Assembly: GCA_963803335.1 (NCBI GenBank)
Contig: CAWDME010000012.1
Span: 372,001 to 436,000, forward strand
Length of the DNA: 64,000 nt
Direction: 5' to 3'
From: DASSUW01 sp963803335
Lineage (GTDB): Bacteria; Actinomycetota; Thermoleophilia; Solirubrobacterales; Solirubrobacteraceae
A program made the translations under genes and the position numbers. Within the stretch, counting starts at the first letter, position 1. Every line of letters begins with the position of its first letter. Under the pieces are notes generated by a model. It was given only the letters and a program-made list of their open reading frames with translations. It had not been told where the DNA came from and did not search any database. Positions 33,440-41,561 of the stretch are shown here, in pieces.

Positions 33440-34137
33440 GTGCGCGGCGGGCGCAACGCGTAGCCGACGCCGCGGACTGTCTGGATGAGCGACGGGCCGT
33501 GCACGTCGAGCTTCTTGCGCAGGTAGCTCACATAGGTCTCCAGCACGCGCGCGTCGCCCCCGAAGTCGTAATCCCAGACGTGCTCGAGCAGCTGGGCGCG
33601 GGTGAGCACGCGGCGTGGGTTGAGCAAGAGATAGCGCAGCAGCCGGTACTCGGTCGCCGTCAGGTCGACGACCGAGCCGGCGCGGGTGACCTCGTGCGTG
33701 TCCTCGTCGAGCTCGATGTCTTCGAACGTCAGCCGGCTCGACTCGGGTTCCGCGAGGCCCGCGCGGCGCAGGATCGAGCGGATGCGAGCCACGAGCTCCT
33801 CGAGGCTGAACGGCTTGGTCACGTAGTCGTCGCCCCCGAGGGTGAGGCCGCGGATCTTGTCCTCGGTCGCGTCGCGGGCGGTCAGGTAGATGATCGGGAC
33901 GCGGTTCTGCTGGGCGCCGAGCCGCGACGCGACGTCGAACCCCTCCATGTCGGGGAGCATGACGTCGAGCACGATCAGGTCTGGGCGGAAGCTGGTGACG
34001 GCGGCGATCGCGTCGGCGCCGGTGCCGGCCGACTCGACGGCGAATCCCTGAAAGCGCAGCGCCATGGTGACGACGTCGACGATGTTCCGCTCGTCGTCGA
34101 CGACCAGGACGCGATGGACGGGTGATTCAGTCGGCAT
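33436..34137 (-). CDS. OmpR/PhoB-family response regulator
   Basis: 233 residues from ATG 34137. The receiver domain has VVDDE at 13-17, the phospho-acceptor Asp58 (LIVLDVMLPD) and Lys108 (DDYVTKPFS). The C-terminal winged helix ends LETYVSYLRKKLD and TVRGVGYAL. It is the first gene of the RR-kinase operon. A 2.7-copy 11-bp array 34 bases upstream points to autoregulation; the same motif flanks the GT39/GT2 genes. Confidence 0.95.
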   Translation of the reverse strand: MPTESPVHRVLVVDDERNIVDVVTMALRFQGFAVESAGTGADAIAAVTSFRPDLIVLDVMLPDMEGFDVASRLGAQQNRVPIIYLTARDATEDKIRGLTLGGDDYVTKPFSLEELVARIRSILRRAGLAEPESSRLTFEDIELDEDTHEVTRAGSVVDLTATEYRLLRYLLLNPRRVLTRAQLLEHVWDYDFGGDARVLETYVSYLRKKLDVHGPSLIQTVRGVGYALRPPRT

Positions 34138-34170
34138 GGAAGCTAGTGTCGGCTTCGTCTGTTGTAGCTG

Positions 34171-34200
34171 CCTGTGAGATTCCTGGGAGATTCCTGAGAT
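34171..34200. promoter_or_regulatory. 11-bp-phased CCTGNGAGATT array upstream of the response regulator
   Basis: CCTGTGAGATT (34171-34181) and CCTGGGAGATT (34182-34192) are followed by CCTGAGAT (34193-34200). On the minus strand, toward the regulator gene, each reads AATCTCNCAGG. The array overlaps the ATG (34199) of the divergent dehydrogenase, so binding could activate one gene and block the other. Confidence 0.65.
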
Positions 34201-35128
34201 GGCGAAGCGCATCGCGATCGTCGGCGGCGGAGGCGGCGTCGGCTCCTCGCTGGCGTTCAACCTGATGGTGCGGCCGGAGGCGTACGACGTGAGCCTCGTC
34301 GACGGCCAGTCGGGTATGGCGCGCTCGCACGAGATGGACCTCCAGCAGGTAGTCGCCGCCGGTGCGACCGGCTCGATCAGCGTCGTCGGCCCCGACGAGC
34401 TGGTCGCTGCCGACGTGGTGGTGATCACGGCCGCGGCGCCGCTGACGCTCAACCGTTCCCGCATGGTCTACCTGCACGACAACCTGGAGATCGTGCGCAC
34501 CGTGACCGCGGCGATCGCCGCCACCCCGGATTGGCCGGGGACGCTGGTCGTCGTCACGAACCCGGTCGACCCGCTGTGCACCTGGCTGCGCGGCGCGCTC
34601 GCCGTCGATCGCCGGCGCATCGTCGGCTACACGGCCAACGACAGTCTGCGGCTGCGAACCGCGGTCGGTGAACTGCTCGGTGTCCCGTCGCAGCGCGTCG
34701 ACGCGTGGGTGATCGGCGAGCACGGCGACGGCTGCGTGCCGCTGCTCGACCGCGTTCGCGTCGACGGCCGCGCGGTCGAGCTGTCGGCCGAGCAGCAGCG
34801 CGCGGCCGAGGACTTCGTGCGCGGCTGGTACGTCCGCCACGTGGCGCTGGACTCCGGCCGCTCATCCACCTGGACGTCCGGCCACGGGATCGCGCGCATG
34901 GTCGCCGAGCTGCTCGGGCCGCCGGCGGGTGACCTGTGGCCGGTGTCGGTGGTGCTCGAGGGCGAGTACGGCATCGACGGCGTCGCGCTGACGGTGCCGG
35001 TCACGCTCGGGGACGGCGGGGTGACGGCGATCCACGAATGGGAACTGAGCGCCGAGCAGGAGGCGGCCTTCCGGGCGGGCGCCGGCGTCGTGCGCGAGGC
35101 GCTAAGCGCCGCGGTCGAGCTCGCGTAG
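34199..35128 (+). CDS. Malate/lactate dehydrogenase-family oxidoreductase
   Basis: A 309-residue NAD-dependent 2-hydroxyacid dehydrogenase. The Rossmann motif is IAIVGGGGGVGSSLAF at residues 5-20, the dinucleotide Asp is in SLVDG, and TNPVDP, Arg153 (NDSLRLRT) and the catalytic His175 (GEHGDG) are present. The mobile substrate loop (PLTLNRSRM) matches neither classic malate nor lactate enzymes, so the substrate is open. It is divergent from the response regulator and convergent with a GntR gene, overlapping it by 27 bases. Confidence 0.85.
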   Translation: MAKRIAIVGGGGGVGSSLAFNLMVRPEAYDVSLVDGQSGMARSHEMDLQQVVAAGATGSISVVGPDELVAADVVVITAAAPLTLNRSRMVYLHDNLEIVRTVTAAIAATPDWPGTLVVVTNPVDPLCTWLRGALAVDRRRIVGYTANDSLRLRTAVGELLGVPSQRVDAWVIGEHGDGCVPLLDRVRVDGRAVELSAEQQRAAEDFVRGWYVRHVALDSGRSSTWTSGHGIARMVAELLGPPAGDLWPVSVVLEGEYGIDGVALTVPVTLGDGGVTAIHEWELSAEQEAAFRAGAGVVREALSAAVELA

Positions 35129-35845
35129 GACGTCCGCGAGGTATTCGATGTGCGCCTGCATGGCGCGCTCGGCGGCCGACCGCTGGCGCCGGCGCACGGC
35201 GCGCAGGATCGCGCGGTGCTGGGCGAGGATCGCGGTGGCCTCGACGCGCACGGAGATGTGGGCCACGAGCGTCGGCTGCAGCACCTCGAGGATCCACGCC
35301 GTCAGCGCCTGCAGCAGCTCGTTCCCCGCCGCTTCGGCGAGGATCTGGTGGAAGCTGCTGTCGGCGGCGTTGAACGGCGGCGTGCCGGGCTTGTGGCCGA
35401 CCGCCGCCTCGATCGCGGCCTCGAGCCGGTCGCACACGCCGTCATCGGCGTTGACCGCCGCCCGGCCGGCGATCGGCACCTCGAGCGAGAGCCGTGCGTC
35501 CAGCAGCGTCTCCATCGAGATGCTCTCGGCCGCGAGCATCAGCGCGATCGACTCGCTGACGTTGCGGCTCATGCCCTCGCTCGGCGTGCTCGCGACGAAC
35601 ACGCCGCCCGCGCGGCCACGGCCGACGCGGATCAGGTGCGACGCCGACAGCAGCCGCAGCGCCTCGCGCAATGTCGGGCGACTGACCCCGAACTCGTCCG
35701 CCATCTCCTGCTCGGTCCCGATGCGCTGGCCCGGCTCGAGCCGTTGCTCCTCGAGCCAGCGCCGGATCTGGCCCGCGATCTCCTCGCTCGCGCCGCCCGT
35801 GGGCCGGCGGAACTCGGGTCGGGGCCGATTGGGGGACGTCGCCAT
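35102..35845 (-). CDS. GntR/FadR-family transcriptional regulator
   Basis: 247 residues from ATG 35845. The winged helix-turn-helix has IAGQIRRWLEEQRLEPGQRI and MADEFGVSRPTLREALRLL. The all-helical FCD ligand domain has DARLSLEVPIAGRAA and the His residues of FHQILAEAAGN and LAQHRAILRAV that bind a metal in this group. FCD regulators respond to carboxylic acids. It is divergent from the ThDP decarboxylase across 69 bases, so that enzyme is its likely target. Confidence 0.92.
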   Translation of the reverse strand: MATSPNRPRPEFRRPTGGASEEIAGQIRRWLEEQRLEPGQRIGTEQEMADEFGVSRPTLREALRLLSASHLIRVGRGRAGGVFVASTPSEGMSRNVSESIALMLAAESISMETLLDARLSLEVPIAGRAAVNADDGVCDRLEAAIEAAVGHKPGTPPFNAADSSFHQILAEAAGNELLQALTAWILEVLQPTLVAHISVRVEATAILAQHRAILRAVRRRQRSAAERAMQAHIEYLADVLRELDRGA

Positions 35846-35871
35846 CCCGCCATGGTACGGAATCCAGACCC

Positions 35872-35896
35872 TTTTGAGGTAAAAGTCCAAACGTTT
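35872..35896. promoter_or_regulatory. Putative operators in the GntR/decarboxylase gap
   Basis: TTTT (35872-35875) and AAAA (35881-35884), flanked by GAC and GTC, form an imperfect dyad. Directly after it, AAACGTTT (35889-35896) is an 8-bp palindrome with a central CG. The latter is repeated exactly upstream of the ABC importer at 41481. Confidence 0.35.
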
Positions 35897-35914
35897 TGCA
35901 GTAGGCTTGGCCTG

Positions 35915-37522
35915 GTGTCCACCCCCACAGTGCGCGACGCGACATTCGACGTACTGCGCCGGCTCGACCTGAAGACGATCTTCTCGAACCCGGGGTCGAC
36001 CGAGGTCCCGTTCCTGGCCGGGATGCCCGACGATCTGACGTTCGTACTGGGCCTGCACGAGGGCTCGGTGGTGGCGATGGCCGCGGGGCACGCGATCGGA
36101 CGTGGCGCGCCGTCGCTCGCGCTGCTGCACTCGACCCCGGGGCTCGGCAACGCCGTGGCCGCGCTCGCGACCGCGCGCTCGAACCGCGCGGCGATCGTCG
36201 TGATCGTCGGCCAGCAGGATCGCCGCCACCTGGCGCTCGACCCGTTCCTGGCCGGCCGCCTGAGCGGGCTCGCCGGCGAGTACCCGGTCTGGAGCGACCA
36301 GCCGGCGCGCCCGCAGGACGTGCCCGGGGCGATCGTGCGCGCCTACCACGAGGCCGCGACCGGGCGTGGCCCGGCGATCGTCATCGTGCCGATGGACGAC
36401 TGGCTGGCGCCCGCGCCGGAGCCGTATGAGACGGTCGGCCCGCAGCGGCTGCTGCGCTCGGCCGCCGCCGACGCGAGCGCCGTCGACGCGCTGGCCGACC
36501 TGCTCGGGGGCGCTGACGCTCCCGCGCTCGTCGCCGGCGCCGGCGCCGACGGCGCGGCCGGCTGGGCCGCGATGACCGCGCTCGCCGAGCGCCTCGCCTG
36601 CCCGGTCTTCCAGGAGCCGTTCGGCGGCCAGGCGGGCTTTCCCCAGGACCATCCCCAGTTCGCCGGGCATCTCCCCGCCCGGCGCGCGCGCCTGCGGGAC
36701 ATGCTCGCCCCGCACGACGTCGTGCTGATCGTCGGCACCGGCGCGCTGCGCCAGTACCCGTTCGACAGCGGCCCGCTCGCGCCGGAGGGCACGCGCCTGG
36801 CGGTCATCACGCAGGATCCCGACGAGGCCCACCGCAGCCCCGTCGAGCTCGCCGTGCTCGGCGACCCCGCCGCGCTCTGCGCGGCACTCGCGGAGGCGGT
36901 CGATGCGCGAGGCGAACCGGCGGCGGCGCCGTGGCAGCGGCCTGACCCGCCGGCGCCGCCCACCGACGGCGAGCCGATGCGGGCCGGCCATGTGCTCGCC
37001 GCGCTGGCGGAGCGCCTCCCGCGCGATGCCGTGCTCGTCGAGGAGACGCCGTCGAGCCGCCCGGAGCTGCACGCGCGGATCCCCGCGACCGAGCCCTTCG
37101 GATTCGTGAGCGCGATGGGCATGCTCGGGTTCGCGCTGCCGGCGGCAATCGGCCTGCGGATGGCCCAGCCCGCACGGCCGGTCCTCACCGTGGTGGGCGA
37201 CGGCTCGTCGCTCTACCAGATCCAGTCGTTGTGGAGCGCGGCCCGCTACGGCGCGGGCGTGCTCTTCATCGTGCTCGCCAACGGCGGCTACGCGATCATG
37301 GACCGGCTCGCCGAGCGCAACGGCGGCCAGGGCCCGTGGCCGCAGATCGACGGCATCGACATCTGCGCGATCGCCCGCGGCTTCGGCTGCGACGCCGTGC
37401 GCGTCGACACCCACGCGGCGCTGCTGGATCGCCTCGATGCCGAGCTGGCGACGCTCGGCGCCCGCCAGACGCCGCTGCTGCTCGAGGTCGTCGTCGCGCA
37501 GGACGAGACGTTCGACCCGTGA
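35915..37522 (+). CDS. mdlC: Benzoylformate decarboxylase-type ThDP enzyme
   Basis: 535 residues from GTG 35915. It has the three domains of the pyruvate-oxidase fold: an N-terminal PYR domain with FSNPGSTEVPFLAG and Glu49 in LGLHEGS that activates the cofactor, a central domain, and the C-terminal PP domain with GDGSSLYQIQSLWSAARYGA ending in NGGY (GDG-N metal/diphosphate motif). SNPGSTE is characteristic of benzoylformate decarboxylases. It would decarboxylate an aromatic or other 2-oxo acid to the aldehyde. The divergent GntR is its likely regulator. Confidence 0.85.
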   Translation: MSTPTVRDATFDVLRRLDLKTIFSNPGSTEVPFLAGMPDDLTFVLGLHEGSVVAMAAGHAIGRGAPSLALLHSTPGLGNAVAALATARSNRAAIVVIVGQQDRRHLALDPFLAGRLSGLAGEYPVWSDQPARPQDVPGAIVRAYHEAATGRGPAIVIVPMDDWLAPAPEPYETVGPQRLLRSAAADASAVDALADLLGGADAPALVAGAGADGAAGWAAMTALAERLACPVFQEPFGGQAGFPQDHPQFAGHLPARRARLRDMLAPHDVVLIVGTGALRQYPFDSGPLAPEGTRLAVITQDPDEAHRSPVELAVLGDPAALCAALAEAVDARGEPAAAPWQRPDPPAPPTDGEPMRAGHVLAALAERLPRDAVLVEETPSSRPELHARIPATEPFGFVSAMGMLGFALPAAIGLRMAQPARPVLTVVGDGSSLYQIQSLWSAARYGAGVLFIVLANGGYAIMDRLAERNGGQGPWPQIDGIDICAIARGFGCDAVRVDTHAALLDRLDAELATLGARQTPLLLEVVVAQDETFDP

Positions 37523-37672
37523 TGATCTCCGCCGGCCGCTCGTCCGCGCCGCTGAACTTCGGGCATTGAGGGAGGCTGGATCGGCCTCGCCTCGGGATCC
37601 GGGCGGATTTACTACCCATATGGTTGCTTTTCCGCCCCGGGCGGGAAATCCCCCGGATCTCGCGACCCGGCT

Positions 37673-37707
37673 GGCTCCCTCTTGCCCTACCCAGCCGCAG
37701 TTCGCCC
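37673..37707 (-). repeat. Third copy of the GGGCGAACTGCGGCTGGGTA repeat
   Basis: On the minus strand it reads GGGCGAACTGCGGCTGGGTA followed by GGGCAAGAGGGAGCC. It is close to both ends of the element at 5027-5201. It lies in the 208-bp gap between the decarboxylase and ABC genes. The rest of that gap holds the imperfect hairpin CCGCCCCGGGCGG near 37632 and no gene. Confidence 0.55.
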
Positions 37708-37730
37708 GCGCCACGGGACGGCCGAGAGCT

Positions 37731-39272
37731 CTACCCGGTGCGCGCGAGCTCGCCGGTGTTCATCACTTCGAGCACCGTGTGCGTCTTCAGCCGCTCGCCC
37801 GACAGCTCGGCCGCCACGCGCCCCTGGTGGAGAACGACGACGCGGTCGCAGAGCGCGGCGAGCTCGTCGATGTCGGTCGAGCAGATGAGCACCGGGGCGC
37901 CGGCCGCCGCGGTCGAGCGGATCAGCGCGTGCATCTCGTCCTTGGCGCCGACGTCGACGCCGCGCGTCGGGTCGTCGAGCAGGAACACGGACGGCTGGGC
38001 GTCGAGCCACTTGGCGAACACGACCTTCTGCTGGTTGCCGCCGGACAGCGACCCGACCGGCTGATCGACGGACGTGCTGCGGATCCGCAGCGCGCGCACG
38101 TGCTCGCGCGCCCGCTTGCGCAGGGCGCCCTTGCGGACCACGAGCCCGTCGGCGGCGAGGCCGACCGACCGGATCTGCCCGGCGTTCTCCCACAGCGGCT
38201 TGTCGAGCATCAGCCCGAGCCGGCGCCGGTCGCCGGTCACGAGAGCGACGCCGGCCCGCACCGCACGGCGTAGGCCGTGCGGCACGGGCCGGCCGCCCGG
38301 GAGGAGGACTTCACCGCCGTCGGGGCGGCGCAGGCCACACACGAGCTCGAGCACGGCATGGTGTCCGGCGCCGGCCACTCCGGCCAGCCCGACCACCTCG
38401 CCCGGCTCCACGGCGAGCGTGAGCGGCTCCAGCGCGCCCTCGACGGCGGCGTCGCGCAGCTCGAGCCGGCCGCCACCGGCATCTTCCGCGTCGACGGATT
38501 CGGCGACCGCCTCGCGCAGCCGCGCGTCGGGCGACGCGGCCTCGGGCGCGGCGTCCGCACGGCGGCCGAGCATGGCGTCGACGATGACCGGCACGCTCAG
38601 CTCCGAGCGCGGCCGCGCCGCCATCTCGACGTGGCCGTCGCGCAGGACCGTGATCTCGTCGCACAACGCCATCACGTCCTCGAGGATGTGCGACACGAAG
38701 ACCACGCCGACCTCGCGGTCGCGCAGCACGCGCAGGGTGTCGAGCAGCATCTCCGTGCTCGCCTGCCCGAGCGCCGAGGTCGGCTCGTCGAGGATCAACA
38801 CGCGCGGCTCGGTGAGCAGCGCCTTGGCGATCTCGATGAGCTGGCGCTGCGCGAGTGGCAGCTCCTCGACCCGGGTGCGCAGCGACACGTCGAGCCCCAG
38901 CTCGGCGAGCACCGGCCGCGCCTTGGCGGCCATCTCGCGCCGCGAGATGAACGGCCCGTGCTTGATCTCGCGGAGGGTGAACAGGTTGGCGAGCACGTCG
39001 AGATCGCCGAACAGGTTGAGCTCCTGCGAGACGACTGCGACGCCGTTGCGAACGGCTTCCGCCGTGGTGCCGAAGCTGACCGGCTCGCCGTCGAGGAGCA
39101 GCTCTCCGGAGTCGGGCTCGATCGCTCCCGCCACGATCTTGACCAGCGTCGACTTCCCGGCTCCGTTCTCCCCCAGCAGCGCGTGCACCGTGCCGGCGCG
39201 GACCGTGAAGTCCGCGCCGGCCAGCGCGACGACGCCGCCGTAGGTCTTACGGAGAGCGTGCGCCTCGAGCAT
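37731..39272 (-). CDS. Sugar ABC importer, double ATPase (RbsA/MglA type)
   Basis: 513 residues with two nucleotide-binding domains. Domain 1 has Walker A GENGAGKST, the signature region LPLAQRQLIEIAKAL and Walker B VLILDEPTSAL. Domain 2 has a degenerate Walker A (GVAGAGHHAV) but an intact LSGGNQQKVVFAKWL and VFLLDDPTRGVD. This asymmetry is normal for ribose/galactose-type ATPases. It is the last gene of a permease, binding protein, ATPase operon; sugar unknown, possibly a pentose given the xylulokinase upstream. Confidence 0.92.
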   Translation of the reverse strand: MLEAHALRKTYGGVVALAGADFTVRAGTVHALLGENGAGKSTLVKIVAGAIEPDSGELLLDGEPVSFGTTAEAVRNGVAVVSQELNLFGDLDVLANLFTLREIKHGPFISRREMAAKARPVLAELGLDVSLRTRVEELPLAQRQLIEIAKALLTEPRVLILDEPTSALGQASTEMLLDTLRVLRDREVGVVFVSHILEDVMALCDEITVLRDGHVEMAARPRSELSVPVIVDAMLGRRADAAPEAASPDARLREAVAESVDAEDAGGGRLELRDAAVEGALEPLTLAVEPGEVVGLAGVAGAGHHAVLELVCGLRRPDGGEVLLPGGRPVPHGLRRAVRAGVALVTGDRRRLGLMLDKPLWENAGQIRSVGLAADGLVVRKGALRKRAREHVRALRIRSTSVDQPVGSLSGGNQQKVVFAKWLDAQPSVFLLDDPTRGVDVGAKDEMHALIRSTAAAGAPVLICSTDIDELAALCDRVVVLHQGRVAAELSGERLKTHTVLEVMNTGELARTG

Positions 39273-39281
39273 CTGCCTCGG

Positions 39282-40364
39282 CTATCCGGGCATCGGACCG
39301 AGGTACTGGTCCGGGTTCGAGAGCTGCTTCTGCACCTCGTCCTTGAAGTAGGCCGCCCGCGTCTGAGCGTTCTGCTGGCGCTTGAGGATCGCGTCGATGT
39401 TCTTCGAGTTGACCTCGAGCGCGCCCGAGTTCCACATGCCCTCCGGCAGGTCCTTGCCCTCGAGCTTGGCGTCGGCCAGCAGCTTGATGGCGAGGTAGCC
39501 CTTGAGCCAGTGCTCGGGCGAGATCAGCGCCTGCACCTGGCCGTCCTTGACGCCCTGCATCGCGACCTTGTCGAGATCGCAGGCGCCGACGAGCAGCTTC
39601 TGGCCGGTCTGCTTCTGGATCCGCGACAGCGACACGGCGGCCTGGCTGCCCGGGCCGACGTAGGCGATCGCGTCCGGATGCGCCTTCACCTGGGCGCTCC
39701 ACGTGTTGTAGTTGTCGGTCGGGCTCTGCTTGGCGTCGAAGACGATGTACTTCAGCCCCGGCCGCGCCTTCTTCATCGTGTCGATGAAGCCCTCGTTGCG
39801 CTGCTCGAGCACCGGCAGGCCCGGCGTGTCCGTGCCGACCATGACGTCGCCCTTGGCGTTCTTGGGGATCTTGGGCAGGAGCGCCTTGGCCAGGTCCTGG
39901 CCGATCTCGACGTTGGAGTTGCCGATCAGCAGCTTGGCCACGTTCTGCGTGCCGGCCGGCGGCGGCACGTCGACCGCCACGAGCGGCACGTCCTGCTGGC
40001 CGGCCTGCTGCACCGGCCGGATGAACAGCTCTGGCGTGAGCGTCATCCACGCCACACCGTCCTGGGACGAGCGCGTCGCGGCCTGGAAGAGCTGGACCTG
40101 CTTGGGGCCGTCGACATTCGCCGGCGCCGACTCGGTGAGCTGCACGCCCGGCGTGTCGTCGGCTGCCGCCTTGGCGCCCAGCGCCATCTCCTGGGCGAAG
40201 TTCGTGGTGGTGGTCGGATAGACGAACGCGACCTTGGCCGTCTTGTCGCCGCCCCCGCCGGACGAGCCACCGCTGCCGCCTCCGCCGTTGTCGTCACCGC
40301 CACAGCCCGCGACGGCGAGCGCCATCAGGGCGATGCCGATCGCGAGGGTTCTCACTGCCAGCAC
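39282..40364 (-). CDS. Sugar ABC importer, substrate-binding lipoprotein
   Basis: 360 residues from GTG 40364. The lipobox LAVAGC places the lipidated Cys at residue 21, followed by a flexible Gly/Ser linker. The rest is a periplasmic-binding-protein type I (ribose-binding-like) fold: KVAFVYPTTTTNFAQEMALG, DGVAWMTLTPE, VAVDVPPP, DAIAYVGPGSQAA. It sits outside the membrane and delivers sugar to the permease. It lies between permease and ATPase genes, 31 and 9 bases from each. Confidence 0.92.
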   Translation of the reverse strand: MLAVRTLAIGIALMALAVAGCGGDDNGGGGSGGSSGGGGDKTAKVAFVYPTTTTNFAQEMALGAKAAADDTPGVQLTESAPANVDGPKQVQLFQAATRSSQDGVAWMTLTPELFIRPVQQAGQQDVPLVAVDVPPPAGTQNVAKLLIGNSNVEIGQDLAKALLPKIPKNAKGDVMVGTDTPGLPVLEQRNEGFIDTMKKARPGLKYIVFDAKQSPTDNYNTWSAQVKAHPDAIAYVGPGSQAAVSLSRIQKQTGQKLLVGACDLDKVAMQGVKDGQVQALISPEHWLKGYLAIKLLADAKLEGKDLPEGMWNSGALEVNSKNIDAILKRQQNAQTRAAYFKDEVQKQLSNPDQYLGPMPG

Positions 40365-40395
40365 GGTTGTTCCACCTCTCCTCTGAATGGACGAA

Positions 40396-41421
40396 TCACA
40401 GGTCGAGCCCGGTACGGCGATGGCGGCGGCGGCCGCGGATCAGGCTGTCGAGGGCGACAGCCGCGAGGATCACGGCGCCGGTCGCGAAGTTGCTCCAGTT
40501 GACGGGGACGTCGAAGTAGGCGAGCCCGCTGTTGACGGCGCTCAGCAGGATCGAGCCGAGCACCGCGCCGACGACCGTCGCGCTGCCGCCGCGCAACGGC
40601 GTGCCGCCGATGACCACGGCGGCGATCGCCTGCAGCTCGAACCCGGAGCCGATGTTGGGGTCACCGGAAATGAAGAACGCGAGGCCGAGCATGCCCGACA
40701 GGCCCGAGAGGGCGCCGACGAGCACGAGGGTCTGCACGCGGACACGCGGAATCGAGATGCCCGAGAACGTCGCCGCCTCGGGGTTGGAGCCGATCGACCG
40801 CACGCGGAAGCCGTACGGCGTGAAGCGGAGCACCGCGGTGAGGACGATCGCGACGGCGATCAGCACCCAGACGCTGACGGGAAGGCCGGCGAAGTCGCCG
40901 CCGAGGAACGTGAAGAACGAGTTCTCGGCGGGGAGGCCCGTGACCTGCTCGCCGTGGCTGAGCGCCTGCGAGAGACCGCGGTACATCGACAGCGTCGCCA
41001 GCGTCGCGACGATCGCCGGGATGGCGACGAACTGCACGAGGATCGCGTTGAAGAGGCCCATCGCGGCGCCGAGCAGCACGCCCAGCAGCCCGGCCAGCCA
41101 GGGGTTCATCCCGTGCTGCATGAACAGCGCCGAGATCACGAGCGCGAGGCCGAACATCGACCCCACCGAGAGGTCGATCTCCCGCATCGAGATCAGGAAC
41201 GCCATGCCCGCGGCGATGATCCCGACGTAGGCCGAGTTCTGGACCACCTCCTTGAGCTGGCCCCATTCGAGGAAGTCCGGATGGAAGATCCCGATGATGA
41301 CGACGACCGCGATGGTCGCGACGAGCACGCTGTTCGACTCGACCTCGAGCACGCGTCGCCCCACGTCGCCCAGCGACGTGCGTGGCTCACTATCGCGCGG
41401 TTGCCCGGCTGCCTCGCTCAC
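40396..41421 (-). CDS. Sugar ABC importer, permease (RbsC type)
   Basis: 341 residues from GTG 41421, chosen because GAAGGGA lies six bases upstream; an in-frame TTG at 41472 lacks such a site. About nine membrane helices are visible, with RbsC-family sequence GMAFLISMREIDLSVGSMFG, the coupling-helix region GSNPEAATFSGI and AVVIGGTPLRGGSATVVGAV. It is the first gene of the importer operon. The 140-bp leader contains an AAACGTTT palindrome. Confidence 0.92.
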   Translation of the reverse strand: MSEAAGQPRDSEPRTSLGDVGRRVLEVESNSVLVATIAVVVIIGIFHPDFLEWGQLKEVVQNSAYVGIIAAGMAFLISMREIDLSVGSMFGLALVISALFMQHGMNPWLAGLLGVLLGAAMGLFNAILVQFVAIPAIVATLATLSMYRGLSQALSHGEQVTGLPAENSFFTFLGGDFAGLPVSVWVLIAVAIVLTAVLRFTPYGFRVRSIGSNPEAATFSGISIPRVRVQTLVLVGALSGLSGMLGLAFFISGDPNIGSGFELQAIAAVVIGGTPLRGGSATVVGAVLGSILLSAVNSGLAYFDVPVNWSNFATGAVILAAVALDSLIRGRRRHRRTGLDL

Positions 41422-41480
41422 CAAGTCCCTTCTCCTCGATCCGTCGCCCTCGAAGGTAACGGAGGGCCGCAATAAGTGTC

Positions 41481-41488
41481 AAACGTTT
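41481..41488. promoter_or_regulatory. AAACGTTT palindrome upstream of the ABC importer operon
   Basis: TCAAACGTTTAG has a perfect AAACGTTT core with the central CG typical of LacI-family operators, and lies 60 bases upstream of the permease start. The same core occurs at 35889 before the ThDP decarboxylase. No LacI gene is in the window. Confidence 0.4.
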
Positions 41489-41561
41489 AGGGTATTCCCC
41501 GCGCAGACGATACGCAGAGCGACCTCGCTCGCGCGCCGGGCCGCCTACCGGGAAGTGCGCT

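Noticed and set aside
38277..40502. 741-codon plus-strand open frame
   Set aside because: Antisense to the ABC ATPase and binding-protein genes; no domain features.
41422..41472. TTG start for the sugar permease
   Set aside because: No ribosome site, and the extra 17 residues are not permease-like. GTG 41421 has GAAGGGA at the right distance.
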